A DNA stretch of 64,000 nt from Spirodela intermedia (Eukaryota > Streptophyta > Magnoliopsida > Alismatales > Araceae), in assembly GCA_902729315.2 (NCBI GenBank), contig LR746272.1:3010035-3074034 (forward strand). Reading direction: 5' to 3'. The notes under the pieces are model-generated. The model made no database searches. It saw only the letters and a program-made list of their open reading frames with translations, and was not told the DNA's origin. Every line of letters starts with the position of its first letter. Position 1 is the stretch's first letter. The position numbers and the translations under genes are program-made. This document shows positions 1 to 13,352 of the stretch, piece by piece.

Positions 1-2
1 CC

Positions 3-1534
3 TCCGTCGCCGCCCGGCGGTCGAGGCTCCTCTGCTTCTCCGGCGCCGGCCGGCCGATCCGCGGCGGCGGGGACTCCGTGGAGTGGTTCATCGGCGACTC
101 CAAGAAGGACCGCGACGAGGGGGAAGCCACTGCCGGCGCCGGCGCCGCCGAGGGGGTCAAAGAAGGAGTGGAGATGTACAACAACGGTGACTATTACGAG
201 GGGGAGTTCCACCGCGGCAAGTGTAATGGCAGCGGCGTGTACTACTACTTCGGGAACGGCAAGTATGAAGGCGACTGGGTGGATGGCCGGTACGACGGCT
301 ATGGGATCGAGAGCTGGGCGAGGGGGAGCCGCTACAGAGGGCAGTACCGCCATGGCCTGCGGCACGGCGTCGGGGTCTACCGCTTCTACGCCGGCGACTG
401 CTACGCCGGTGAGTGGCTCAACGGGCAGAGCCACGGAATCGGAGTGCAGACCTGCTCCGACGGGAGTTGCTACGTCGGCGAGTTCAAGTGCGGCGTCAAG
501 CACGGCCTCGGGTCCTACCATTTCAGGTGGATTTCTTGAAAACTCTCTCCATCCTTTCCTCCCTCCTTTTTCTTGAATCCGTCTTTGATTTGATTTCCGC
601 GGACGTCTGCGCTGGCGGTTTCGGTCGAATTTGACTGCAAGATGGCTAGGTTTTTGATGTTGGAGGCGATCATTCGCTCGCTCCGATTAGTTCGGACGAT
701 CGATCATCTCTTTTCTCCGCGAGGTGTGCTTTAATCGATGGAACAGTAACCCTGGCCCCCTTTCCTCGTCCACAGCCGGAGGAGGGCTCTACCCTTTCCG
801 GGAAGAACAGTCGATGGAACAGTGAACTTGGTCTTCCCCTTCCTGGGGTCTGATGAACAGTCGATAGCTAGGTTTTTTTTTTTTCCTTGAGAATCTCTGC
901 TTCGTTCTTGACGGTTGCCGCTAAGGCTGGGATTCCGGTTATTCATTCTCCTGCAACTCACGACATTGACCGACCTTGCTCTCGCCGCCCACCATTGTTG
1001 TTGATCACGGGAGATGTGTGTTCTTCTTCCTCCTGCAGGAACGGCGACAGGTACTCGGGGGAGTACTTCGGCGACAAGATCCATGGATTTGGGGTTTATC
1101 AGTTCGCCAACGGGCACCGCTACGAGGGGTCCTGGCACGAGGGCCGGAAGCAGGGCTTCGGCGTGTACACCTTCAGGAACAGCGACGGCAAGTCCGGCGA
1201 GTGGGACCACGGGGTCCTCAAGGTCCCCCAGCCGCATTCCCATGAATCCGTACGCCACGCCATCGAGGTCAGATTCAGAATTCTGTTTTTTTTTTTTTTG
1301 CCTTCTCCCCATATGCACCGGTGATGTTACCGGCGACTGATCGGTGATGGCGGCGCGATGATCGGCCAGGCGGCGAGGAAGGCGGCGCAGCAGGCGGTGC
1401 TTCTGCCGCGGGTGGACGAGCGGGTGAACAGGGCGGTAGCGGCGGCGAACAGGGCGGCCACTGCCGCCCGCGTCGCCGCCATCAAGGCCGTCCAGAACCG
1501 GATGGACGGCAAGTTCTGCGACATTGGTGTCTAA
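3..1534 (+). CDS. MORN-repeat protein, 5' end cut by window edge (3 exons seen)
   Basis: Three exons: 3-526 (open to the left edge), 1039-1267 and 1370-1534 (stop TAA). Introns at 527-1038 and 1268-1369 have GT/AG borders and the frame runs through both joins. The product has about seven MORN repeats plus a partial eighth. Each is built like YEGxWxxGxxxGxGxYxxxxG (for example KYEGDWVDGRYDGYG and RYEGSWHEGRKQGFG); one repeat boundary lies at the first intron. The tail is an Ala/Arg-rich helix (AARKAAQQAVLLP) ending CDIGV. MORN repeats are known to bind phospholipids or act as membrane scaffolds. In plants this family is often mislabelled SET7/9-like, but no SET domain is seen. From memory it resembles Arabidopsis At1g77660/At1g21920. 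The frame is open upstream of the GTG at 78, so that GTG is not the start; the true start lies outside the window. Confidence 0.88.
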
Positions 1535-1742
1535 GGCGACGACGGCGCCGCCTCGGAGGTCCTGCTGGTTTTAATCGGACGCCGGGGAGGAGCCAAGTCC
1601 GTCGTCGGTCAGTCAGAGGCTGGGGCGAGCAGAATGCTCGCCCTGCCCGGGGGACCCAGCTGGAGAGAAGAGAGGCGGAAGACGAAGCTCGGCGGCGGCC
1701 ATTGATATTTTGACCGTAATCCACAGGACGCTTCACCTTGGC

Positions 1743-1774
<32 letters not shown>

Positions 1775-3160
1775 CTCTCTCTCTCGCTCTCTCTCTCGCT
1801 CTCTCTCAAGAACACCCCTCCCCCTCTCCTTTCTTCTGCCCCTTGTGTACATAGATCAATCCGCAAGCTGTAAATCGATCAGCATGTGAGCGAGCTTTCA
1901 AGGCTCTCCCGGCTCTGCAAAATCCCTCGTCCCTCCCTCTCTCTCTCTCTCTCTCTAGATCGTCCTCTTTTCCCTGCCGTGGCCGGCGTTGGGCGGCGGC
2001 AGCAGCGCCTGTGTTCCCCGCTTTCATGATAACGTGGGTGAAACCTTTCGAACGGGGACGGGGGAAGGAGGGCCCGTCAGCTTTCCCCCCCTACGGGGGG
2101 AGGCCGCCCTCACCCACCCCCACCGTCCACCGGTGGTCGGGGCAGTGGAAAAGGCGATGGGAGGGGAAGTTGCCGGGATTAGATGGGCGGCGTGCCCTCT
2201 TTTTGACACTAATCCGGTAGGCCGACCACCTGCGCCGCCGTGGAAAGCTTTCTGATTTGAAAACGGGCCCCCCCACTCCCTCCGGGCCCCGGCCCACCTT
2301 CCTCGGCGGCGGTGGCGGGCGGACCCGGGTCGCCGCTGCTCCCCGCAAGATGTTGCGAGGTGGCCGACGATAGTCCCACCATCGTGCGCTCGCGGGAGTT
2401 TTTTAAAGCTGATTGCTTGCAGAGCAGGGCAATTGGAGGATTGGTTGAGGAGCTGACCTCTCCTCAGTCTCCTCTCCGGCGAGGTCAGCATCTTCTTTAA
2501 AACCCTTTTTTTCTGGGGCAAGGAGAAGCGTGCGGGGGGCGTGGAGGATTGCGTCGGCACGGTGTCCGGATCGCACTTCGGATTGCCGCCGCTGGTATGG
2601 CCCGCCGCCGCCGGAGCCGCAAACCGGCCGCCGGTGCTACGCGACGATGAAGATGCTGACCGCGAGCGGCCGGCGGCGGCTTCCTTTCTCCTGTGGGAAT
2701 GGACAGTTACTCGTCGAACATTGGCGGTCTTCACTGCATCATCGGCAACATGCAGACGGCGACTGGCGAGGTGAAAGGAAAGATTATCCGGACTTCGAAT
2801 GGCTGAGAGAGAAAGAGAGAGGGAGAGGAAGGGATAACTAATCCGAGGCCTCGTCATGGATGCGCAGACGTTATCCGAAGAGATCATCGCGGAGAAATTC
2901 CTGGGAGGGGACGCCATAACATAATCAAGGAAAAACCGAGGACGGCAGCGCAGATGTCGACTCCGGTGATTGACCCCAGGTCCATCTGAGTCCCTTACGA
3001 CGGGATGACGGCCGGGGGGGTTTCTGATTGATGAACACGACAACGAGCAGCAGTGGCTTTCAAACAAAGGCGGCCATTGAAGATCTTCTTGAGATCGAAA
3101 GAACAGGTGAGAAGAACGACGGCGGCCAGTAAAAAATCTCAGCTGTACCTAGCCTATTCA
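1535..3160. other. Intergenic region between convergent genes
   Basis: This stretch separates the stops of the MORN gene and the aminotransferase gene, so it should hold both 3' ends. It contains a long CT tract (1742-1806), a shorter one near 1938-1957 and a GC-rich block around 2040-2360. A 347-codon minus-strand reading frame crosses it, but its composition is that of a chance GC-rich frame: there is no domain, and it is rich in Ser/Arg/Pro. I do not call it a gene. Confidence 0.6.
1742..1806. repeat. (CT)n microsatellite, interrupted
   Basis: CT dinucleotide run broken only by isolated CG steps, in the probable 3' flank of the MORN gene. Confidence 0.9.
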
Positions 3161-6534
<3,374 letters not shown>

Positions 6535-7169
6535 AGTCAGTCGACTTGGGGCTGATTTAACCTCTACTAGGAAACCGTCCCGAAACAGACGAGTCGGAGA
6601 GAACCGGCGACCAAAGGATGATCTGGGTACGCGTCGCAACTCAGTAACCAGTGCGTACAGGAGGGGGATGAGGGTATTTGAGGATTCCAGGGATAGCGTT
6701 CCGACAGGTGGTGGACTGTGGCTTGTCGTCGTAAAAAGCCTTTCTGCCGTCGTAACCAAGCTCACACGGAACAACTAGATATATCTCAAGGGTACATTTT
6801 TCTCCACCCTTTTCGAAACAAAGATATTTTAATAAGTAAACTGATGATCACACCATACTTATTGGTTGCACCCACCAAATTAAATTTATAAAAATATAGA
6901 AAAAAAGTTCTTAGTAAAAAGGTGAGCTTGTTGGACTTTCTGTTGGTTAAGGTTTTATGATAATATAATTTAAGATGAAAGTGAATTGAATCTTTTATAC
7001 TATTGCTTCTCAATTGTTTGACAGAATAGATGGAGATTTAGCCATAAGATTTTATAGTGCTTGGATAAAATACATCTATTTCACTATATAACTATAAAGA
7101 TCTTAAGTTCTATCAAATTACAAGTGAAACATATTGAACCTTGATTTTAGCAAACTTCTACTAGACGTC
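6535..7169. other. Upstream region of the aminotransferase gene, grading into AT-rich repeat DNA
   Basis: The first about 250 bases have mixed composition and should hold the minus-strand promoter and leader. I see no clear TATA box. From about 6780 the sequence becomes strongly AT-rich with no coding signal. Confidence 0.5.
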
Positions 7170-7364
7170 TAATGTAATCTTCTTGCATAGTTGTTTCTAC
7201 TTCACCACCATGACATAAAGGGTTCAAAGCCACTACATCCCCAAAATGACATCTATATTGCTCAACTACAAAGATAAATAATCCTTTGTGACTTTTAATC
7301 TTTTCATTTCCAAGATTAATATTTGGCAAATTACTCTCTCCTTTGTAGTTATTTCATTTCCCAT
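7170..7364 (-). mobile_element. Decayed Ty3/gypsy polyprotein fragment (protease region)
   Basis: In one minus-strand frame the translation runs from MGNEITTKERV through LSNIDVILGM-stop-WL-stop-TL to KQLCKKITL, with four in-frame stops and no frameshift. The DVILGMxWLxTLG-like block is the typical end of the retroviral-type protease domain in plant Ty3/gypsy polyproteins. No reverse transcriptase or integrase sequence follows in the expected direction, so this is an isolated, dead fragment. The stops are TAG or TGA, which can arise from CAG or CGA by C-to-T change. Confidence 0.7.
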
Positions 7365-8165
7365 AATGTCTATATAGTGGATGGTATCTTTGATAGATTT
7401 TTGTGTCTCTGCTTCAACTCTCTTGTTGTCCTAATTATTTACCTTGATCATAAGTGGTCCTAGCACATTATCTCACCTCTTGTGTTGACTATTCCAGTTT
7501 AGTCATACCTTGTGAGTGTATTCAACTTGTATTTTCTTGACTCTTTCACAATTTTTAATGTATTATTCTTTCTTTAGCTCCACCACTTGTGTAATTTCAT
7601 GATGTCACTAATTTCTTTTGACTTGAACAATGTGACTTTTGTACAATTTTTTAATTTTAATCTTTTTAAGAAAGTGTTATCAAGGGATTCTTCTAAGATG
7701 CCATGTAGTACACTGGATAGTATATCAAGCTTCCTTATATGATCAGCCACCTATATTTTCTGGTTTATATCTAAGAATTACCCATATTATTCTAGATAAC
7801 TATGAGCCAAAACATTTTCCTTAGTCTAGGGTTAATATTCTCCCAATCATTAAATAGTTCACATGTTTGTCCCTCAAAATCATATTAATACTTCATCATC
7901 CATGCTGACAACCATAGTTTTCAATTGATTTTCCCTCTAATTCTATATATCTCGAAATATATTTTTATATGAAAATTCACCCATCTAGTAAAGACAATTC
8001 CACTTGTCATCATCTCTAGTTGCCCCTAATTGAGTTCTCAATTGGAATATGTAACTTAGCTTCTTGAGAATCTTTCACCCTAAGGTCTAGATTGGGTTGA
8101 GGATGACCCATTGTCTCTAGCTCTTCCTTATGCATACTTGTGATGGGCTCTTTAGGAGATATTAG
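7365..8165. other. AT-rich repeat-like DNA without gene
   Basis: AT-rich sequence just upstream, in the minus sense, of the gypsy protease fragment. It may be further decayed gag-type sequence of the same element, but I recognise no domain. It ends at the left border of a probable solo LTR. Confidence 0.4.
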
Positions 8166-9384
8166 TGTTGGGATTTGGCTTACACTAAGATAAAAGATAA
8201 GGGGTTGAATTCGTCTATTCTTAAATCCCTTTTCATAGAATTTACTTCAATGTATTAACTTATTTTCCTTTTGTAATTTGGCTCATTGGCTATGTCCACT
8301 ATTCTTGGGTTTCATTAGAACTGATCCTCTATAGATTTGAAGTGTTTTTTAAATTTTTGATGAAGTGGATGATGTATATTATCTTGTAGTCATTGTCCTC
8401 TTGTTAGAATGTTGGCAATAGACTAATGGCCCTTTAAGCCTTAAATAGGATCCTTCAATGGTCATATAATCCATGTGTCAATGCCTTTATGTTATTTGAA
8501 TATTCATCACAAAGCTCACTATGTTTTACTTGAAATTCTTATTATAAAAACCCAATGTAAAGTTGGAGGTAGTTCAAATATAAAATATAATTATTATGCC
8601 GATAATGATATCTATAAAAAAATCTCATAAAAAAATCTTCTCAGATTTCTATGATTTTTTAATGACCATTTTCTATAAAATAAGATTAATTTAAATAATT
8701 GAGAAAGTAGCACGACATATCCTTAAGTCACTTTAGATATCCTCAAGATAAATAATATGTGATTCTTTTATTACTTATTATTTATATTTAAATAATCTCA
8801 TTTCACATTGATCAATTACAAATCTTATGTAATAAGAAGAATAGAGTTAGAAAAGATTTGATATCATTAAAACAAACTTGATAGTATATATTTAAATAGG
8901 ATAATGATTTAGCATTCAAATTTTATTTGAATCACCTCAAATAAAATATACTCTTTAATATCTAGAAATTTTTATTCAGCTAACTCAGCAATATAAATTT
9001 AATTGATTAAAATAATATGAAACACACTTAAAAGTAATGATATAATATCACAAGAGCACAATAGATTAGGTAAGTTTTCATACTCATATTTTACTTGTTA
9101 TCTCATTGATTATGATTTAATTGTCACTACTTTTTATTGTGACATATTTTATAAATATTGATATTTTTCACAGCAATATACAATATGATAATTTTGCATG
9201 ATGATATCGATCATATATATGAGTTCATAATTACTAATCAAGAGTATGTTCAATGATTTCTTATATGAGTTATTATCATTATAATTCCTAATTATACTCA
9301 AGCATTTGCATATAATGTATACTTTGAACTAAGCAAAAGTTTTTTTTGTCAAGATCAAAACACAATGCATACAATACTCCAACA
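8166..9384 (-). mobile_element. Probable solo LTR, copia-type family (1219 bp)
   Basis: The segment starts TGTTGGGATTTGG and ends ACTCCAACA, giving the TGTTGG...CCAACA inverted ends typical of LTRs. It is flanked by ATTAG on the left and ATTTG on the right, a plausible eroded 5-bp target duplication. Diverged copies of its internal sequence occur at 50157 to about 51630 (TTATTTGAATCACCTCAAAT shared) and at 58484-59752. The minus orientation is inferred from the 58484 copy, which has a primer-binding-site-like sequence and gag on its minus-strand downstream side. No internal coding region adjoins, so it is called solo. Confidence 0.6.
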
Positions 9385-10538
9385 ATTTGATAATCTTCAC
9401 ACCTCATAAGGGTTGTTAGATTGCCCCCTTGTTGCAATAGTTGGGGCACCATCTAAGCAAGCTTCTTCATATTATTTTTAGCAATGAAATCTTTAATAAT
9501 TCTACCTCTATCTCAAGCAGAAAACAAAGCCCTCCATTTAAGTCTTTAACATCCTTCTTCAAGATCTCATAGCACTGAACATTATCCTTGGGTGCCATAG
9601 AGCTAATTACCAAGTTGATAAGGTTTCAAGTCAATAGCATGAAATAGAGAGAATACTCATAATGAAGAGGAAAGTATAACCAAAATATAGAACAAGAGGT
9701 AGAGATGGAGGATTTCTAAAAAATCCCTAAAATTTACCTCTTGGGAAAGTTTGAGAACACCCTCAATACTTCCAACTGAATTCATCTAAAAAATGTCCTT
9801 AACTCTCAATATGAGAGATCATACACCTTCATAGTTTGAAAAATTTTATGACATCAAAACTTATCTTTTTAATATTGGGCTTCATAGACTTTTAGAAAAA
9901 AATAAAATTAGATAATTATAAAATTCTTTTTAGAAAGAGACTCTTCTCCTACCACCACATAAAATAATTTTAGTCTATTTCTCATTAAAAAAATACTTTT
10001 AGTGTTGAAATGAGATATGAATTTTTTTAACTAAGTTAGTTATGAATTATTTTTGAATAAGTTAAAGTACAATTCATCTATGCATCATAATTATTTTCAT
10101 CAGGAGATAAGTAATATTGACAGACATCTAAATTACATATATTGATGATGCACCATGAGATCCAATGACTAACAATGAATCTAAATTTATTTTTTTATAT
10201 TAAAGTAATATAATATCATTCTCTAAAAATAAGTATATCATAATATGTGTCAACATGTGTAACAAAGTCTCACATATATTCTGATAACTTAAAGTTATCA
10301 ATGAGATTTGAACATGGCACTTAAACAATGTAAAGAATAGAACGACAATATAAAAAATAACTCAAATATCAAAGATACATAATAACACATAAGATTTGAA
10401 TTCAGAAAGTAAACTTAGCAGAAGTAAAAAAAATGATTAAATTATTCAAATCACAATATGAGTAAAATTTTAATTTAAATCACTATAAAGTAAAAACTTA
10501 ATCAATGACTAAAATCCTTCATTATTGAACTTCTCTTC

Positions 10539-10736
10539 TCAAACAAACAATGTTTGTTTCTTCAATGGAGGCTCGACAGTTGCCACTAGTAATTCTTGGT
10601 TGCACCACCACATGTGCTCATTCTGGGGTTTACATGATGGGTACTCCTTATTGCAATGTGGGCAGATCTTAAATACATTTGTTGGTTGCAACACTAGATG
10701 ATGGCGTCTTGCCGCCACTTTCCTTCTTTTCAGCAT
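10539..10736 (-). CDS. Short open frame with C-x2-C...H-x3-C pattern, doubtful
   Basis: A 65-codon minus-strand frame lies in a small patch less AT-rich than its surroundings. Near the middle it encodes KICPHCNKEYPSC followed by EHMWWC. Two Cys pairs and a His could in principle bind zinc, as in BED or C2HC fingers of transposase-derived proteins. I do not recognise a family, and neither splice partners nor a promoter are evident. It could be an exon, a fragment of a captured gene or transposase, or chance. Confidence 0.15.
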   Translation of the reverse strand: MLKRRKVAARRHHLVLQPTNVFKICPHCNKEYPSCKPQNEHMWWCNQELLVATVEPPLKKQTLFV

Positions 10737-11286
10737 AGACCTAGGAGCTAGCTACAGGGGAGACCCCCATAGTTAAGGCTGTAGTGTTACACTAATACTC
10801 TCTCTCTTACTCTCTTTTCTTAGTAACTCTCTCTCACTCTCTATCTTCTTCCTTTGGAATAAAAAGATAAGAACTCTACTCAATCATAGTGGCTTCTCTT
10901 TCCTAGCCATTGTGGGAGGTGGTGGTGGTACTCTATAACTGGGTGGTGGAAGAGATCAATGCATATTTAACCTAATTGATCATAGAGCTACTTTCTATTG
11001 TAGGTGTCTACCAAAACCTTTGACCCACCCATGTTTAGTAGTAGCTGCACACCGTATTCCTTGCTTTTGACCCAAGTTCAAAGAGATGGCAGTTTGAGGT
11101 TAATGATTATAGAAGTGAACCAATGAATAGATATATGTACTCAATTCCAATGGTGGAACGGTAGGGGGGCTCATTTTTATGTAAAAAAATAATAACACAT
11201 AAGTTTTGGGTCCCACAAATATCTACATTTTATACATAACATACTAATTCATGTAATTGCTAGAAATATATTTAGTTATTAATCAT

Positions 11287-11390
11287 CCCTACATAGTTAG
11301 GGCATATGTGTATGTTTTATGTGTCTAGTCCTCACACCTTGATCTCAATATGATAATAGTTCTAAAATGGGCACTGAGTTTATTTCATAG

Positions 11391-11438
<48 letters not shown>

Positions 11439-11610
11439 ATACAAAACACATCCTAATGAACGTCGGCACTTATAATACATCTAGATATCAATCGACCCTA
11501 CATAGTTAGGACATTCAAACATTTTTTCTTTGCCTAGTCGTCACACCTCGATCTCAATATAGAATAGCCTTAAAATAGGCACTAATTTTACTCACACAAG
11601 CTCAATAAGA
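11287..11610. repeat. Two-copy direct repeat flanking a GA microsatellite
   Basis: CCCTACATAGTTAGG at 11287 recurs at 11496, a 209-bp offset. Similarity continues through CTAGTC(C/G)TCACACCT(T/C)GATCTCAATAT to the GGCACT motif. The GA run at 11393-11433 lies between the copies. Confidence 0.75.
11393..11433. repeat. (GA)n microsatellite
   Basis: Uninterrupted AG dinucleotide run of about 41 bp in AT-rich DNA. Confidence 0.95.
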
Positions 11611-12113
11611 AGATTTATTCAATATCTTATAATAAAGGGGCTGTTCATTTTAAAGAAAGAATCAAAGTTTAATTATACTTGATCATCTATAATAACTTAT
11701 GAATCAAACAACTATATTAAAGGTTATATATTTTTATTAGGCCTTAAGGTAACTTGGGTGATGAGTTGAGAAGGTTAAAACACAAGGTGTTGAGAACCAT
11801 AACTTACTTGTAGAGAATATTATTCTTTGATGATAATTATATCTCAGCTTAAGCACATAATTCTATGAGTTGAGACCTACTCATGATTGGTGAGATCTCT
11901 ACATAAATTAATTCGTTGTGTTGAGAGACTTGAACTCATGAAATCAATTGTATGTTCATTAAAAAATAATAAAAATCTGAAAAAGAGATCTTTTGATACT
12001 GAATATAGTCTAAAAAAATGTGAACTAACATAAAATATTTATGTTTATCATTCATGAGAATGAGAATGAGACATTAGATTGTCCATGAGAGAAAGATAAG
12101 AATTGTAAGTGAG

Positions 12114-12201
12114 AGTGCATATCAAGTTCATAAATTGTTTTAGAATGTATCAACACATATAGACAACAAAAAAAATGTCAACATAGAACTTGATATGCAC
12201 T
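12114..12201. repeat. 88-bp hairpin / MITE-like inverted repeat
   Basis: Perfect 16-bp inverted repeat: AGTGCATATCAAGTTC at 12114-12129 and its reverse complement at 12186-12201. The inner flanks also pair loosely. Size and structure suit a small hairpin or MITE remnant; no target duplication was established. Confidence 0.6.
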
Positions 12202-13352
12202 TAGTCATATATAACCCAATAAAAAAGTCCACAACTTGAAAGTTAATATATTTCTAATCCCTAACTTTCACAAATAGTGTTGAAATAATACTTTGTGAGA
12301 TTCTTACAAGTTTATTTGTTGTCAACACAAATCATAATAATATTCATATACTAACATATTCTATTAATCATGACATTTCTATCATGAAATTTGGAAAACT
12401 TTATTCTTTGACTTAGAACATTTATATCCTAACTAATTTGAATTTACCAATTAAAAAATGCTCCACCTAACCTAGTAGTTATTGAAAACATTCGTACATC
12501 CACTAAATCCTTATTTCCTAAATCCATTAATGTATATTTTCATCTCCTAGTCATGAATTAAACTTCTAAATTTCATTTACAGGTAAAAAAAAAAAATATT
12601 GAATCATTGACTTAATCTTTTTTAAAATACAAAATCTCAACTTGATAATTTCTTTTGATGCTCTTGATATCATACATTTTATTTTCAAACCCCAAAATAC
12701 ATCTCTTAACGTTATTAAAATATTTTATAATAATTTGATTAGACTCCTTTAAATATATCATTAGTCAACTTAAAAATAATTTATCTAATTGTAGAAATTT
12801 TGAATTTTATTTTACACATTTCTTCTTTGATGAGTTTTTTAAGTCCTTTTGATTTTAAAAAAATAAGGAAAGAAAAATTAGGGTGAGGAAATTGAGAGAA
12901 TGTGCAACCTTAGGGGGAACACTCATTAAGAGAAAGCTCAAAATAATTTTGTGTGATGAACAATCATATTTTGTTGAATGATATAACTCTTATGTTGTTT
13001 TAGTATTTGAATAATATCTTTATCTTCAATTATATATTTCACTTTTGATTAAATATAGTTTTTTCTCAAAAATTTGATTACATGAGTATCATAATGTAGG
13101 ATATGTTGTTAATCTTGATTATAATATAAGTGAGCAAAATATAATATGGAGTTCTTCAGAGCGCCAACATCCCAGTCCACAACATCTGCAACTCGGTTGA
13201 TATTGATATAAATTGGGCAATGGAATAGTTCCATTAAACAACTGAAGAACAAATCAACGCCATGATTCTTTCTCCAAGAACCAAAGTTGTCATCAAAGTT
13301 AATGTGATACAGGAAAAGCCTACAGCCTGAACCAGAGATGGAGACCTCCCCT

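Larger units (their letters stand above)
9385..13352. other. AT-rich intergenic repeat DNA
   Basis: About 4 kb of AT-rich sequence with no supported gene. It holds a short zinc-finger-like frame (10539-10736), a GA microsatellite (11393-11433), a two-copy repeat (11287-11610) and a small hairpin element (12114-12201), each listed separately. Confidence 0.5.

Noticed and set aside
2024-3067. Long 347-codon minus-strand reading frame
   Set aside because: GC-rich chance frame between convergent genes; Ser/Arg/Pro-rich, no domain and no splice context.
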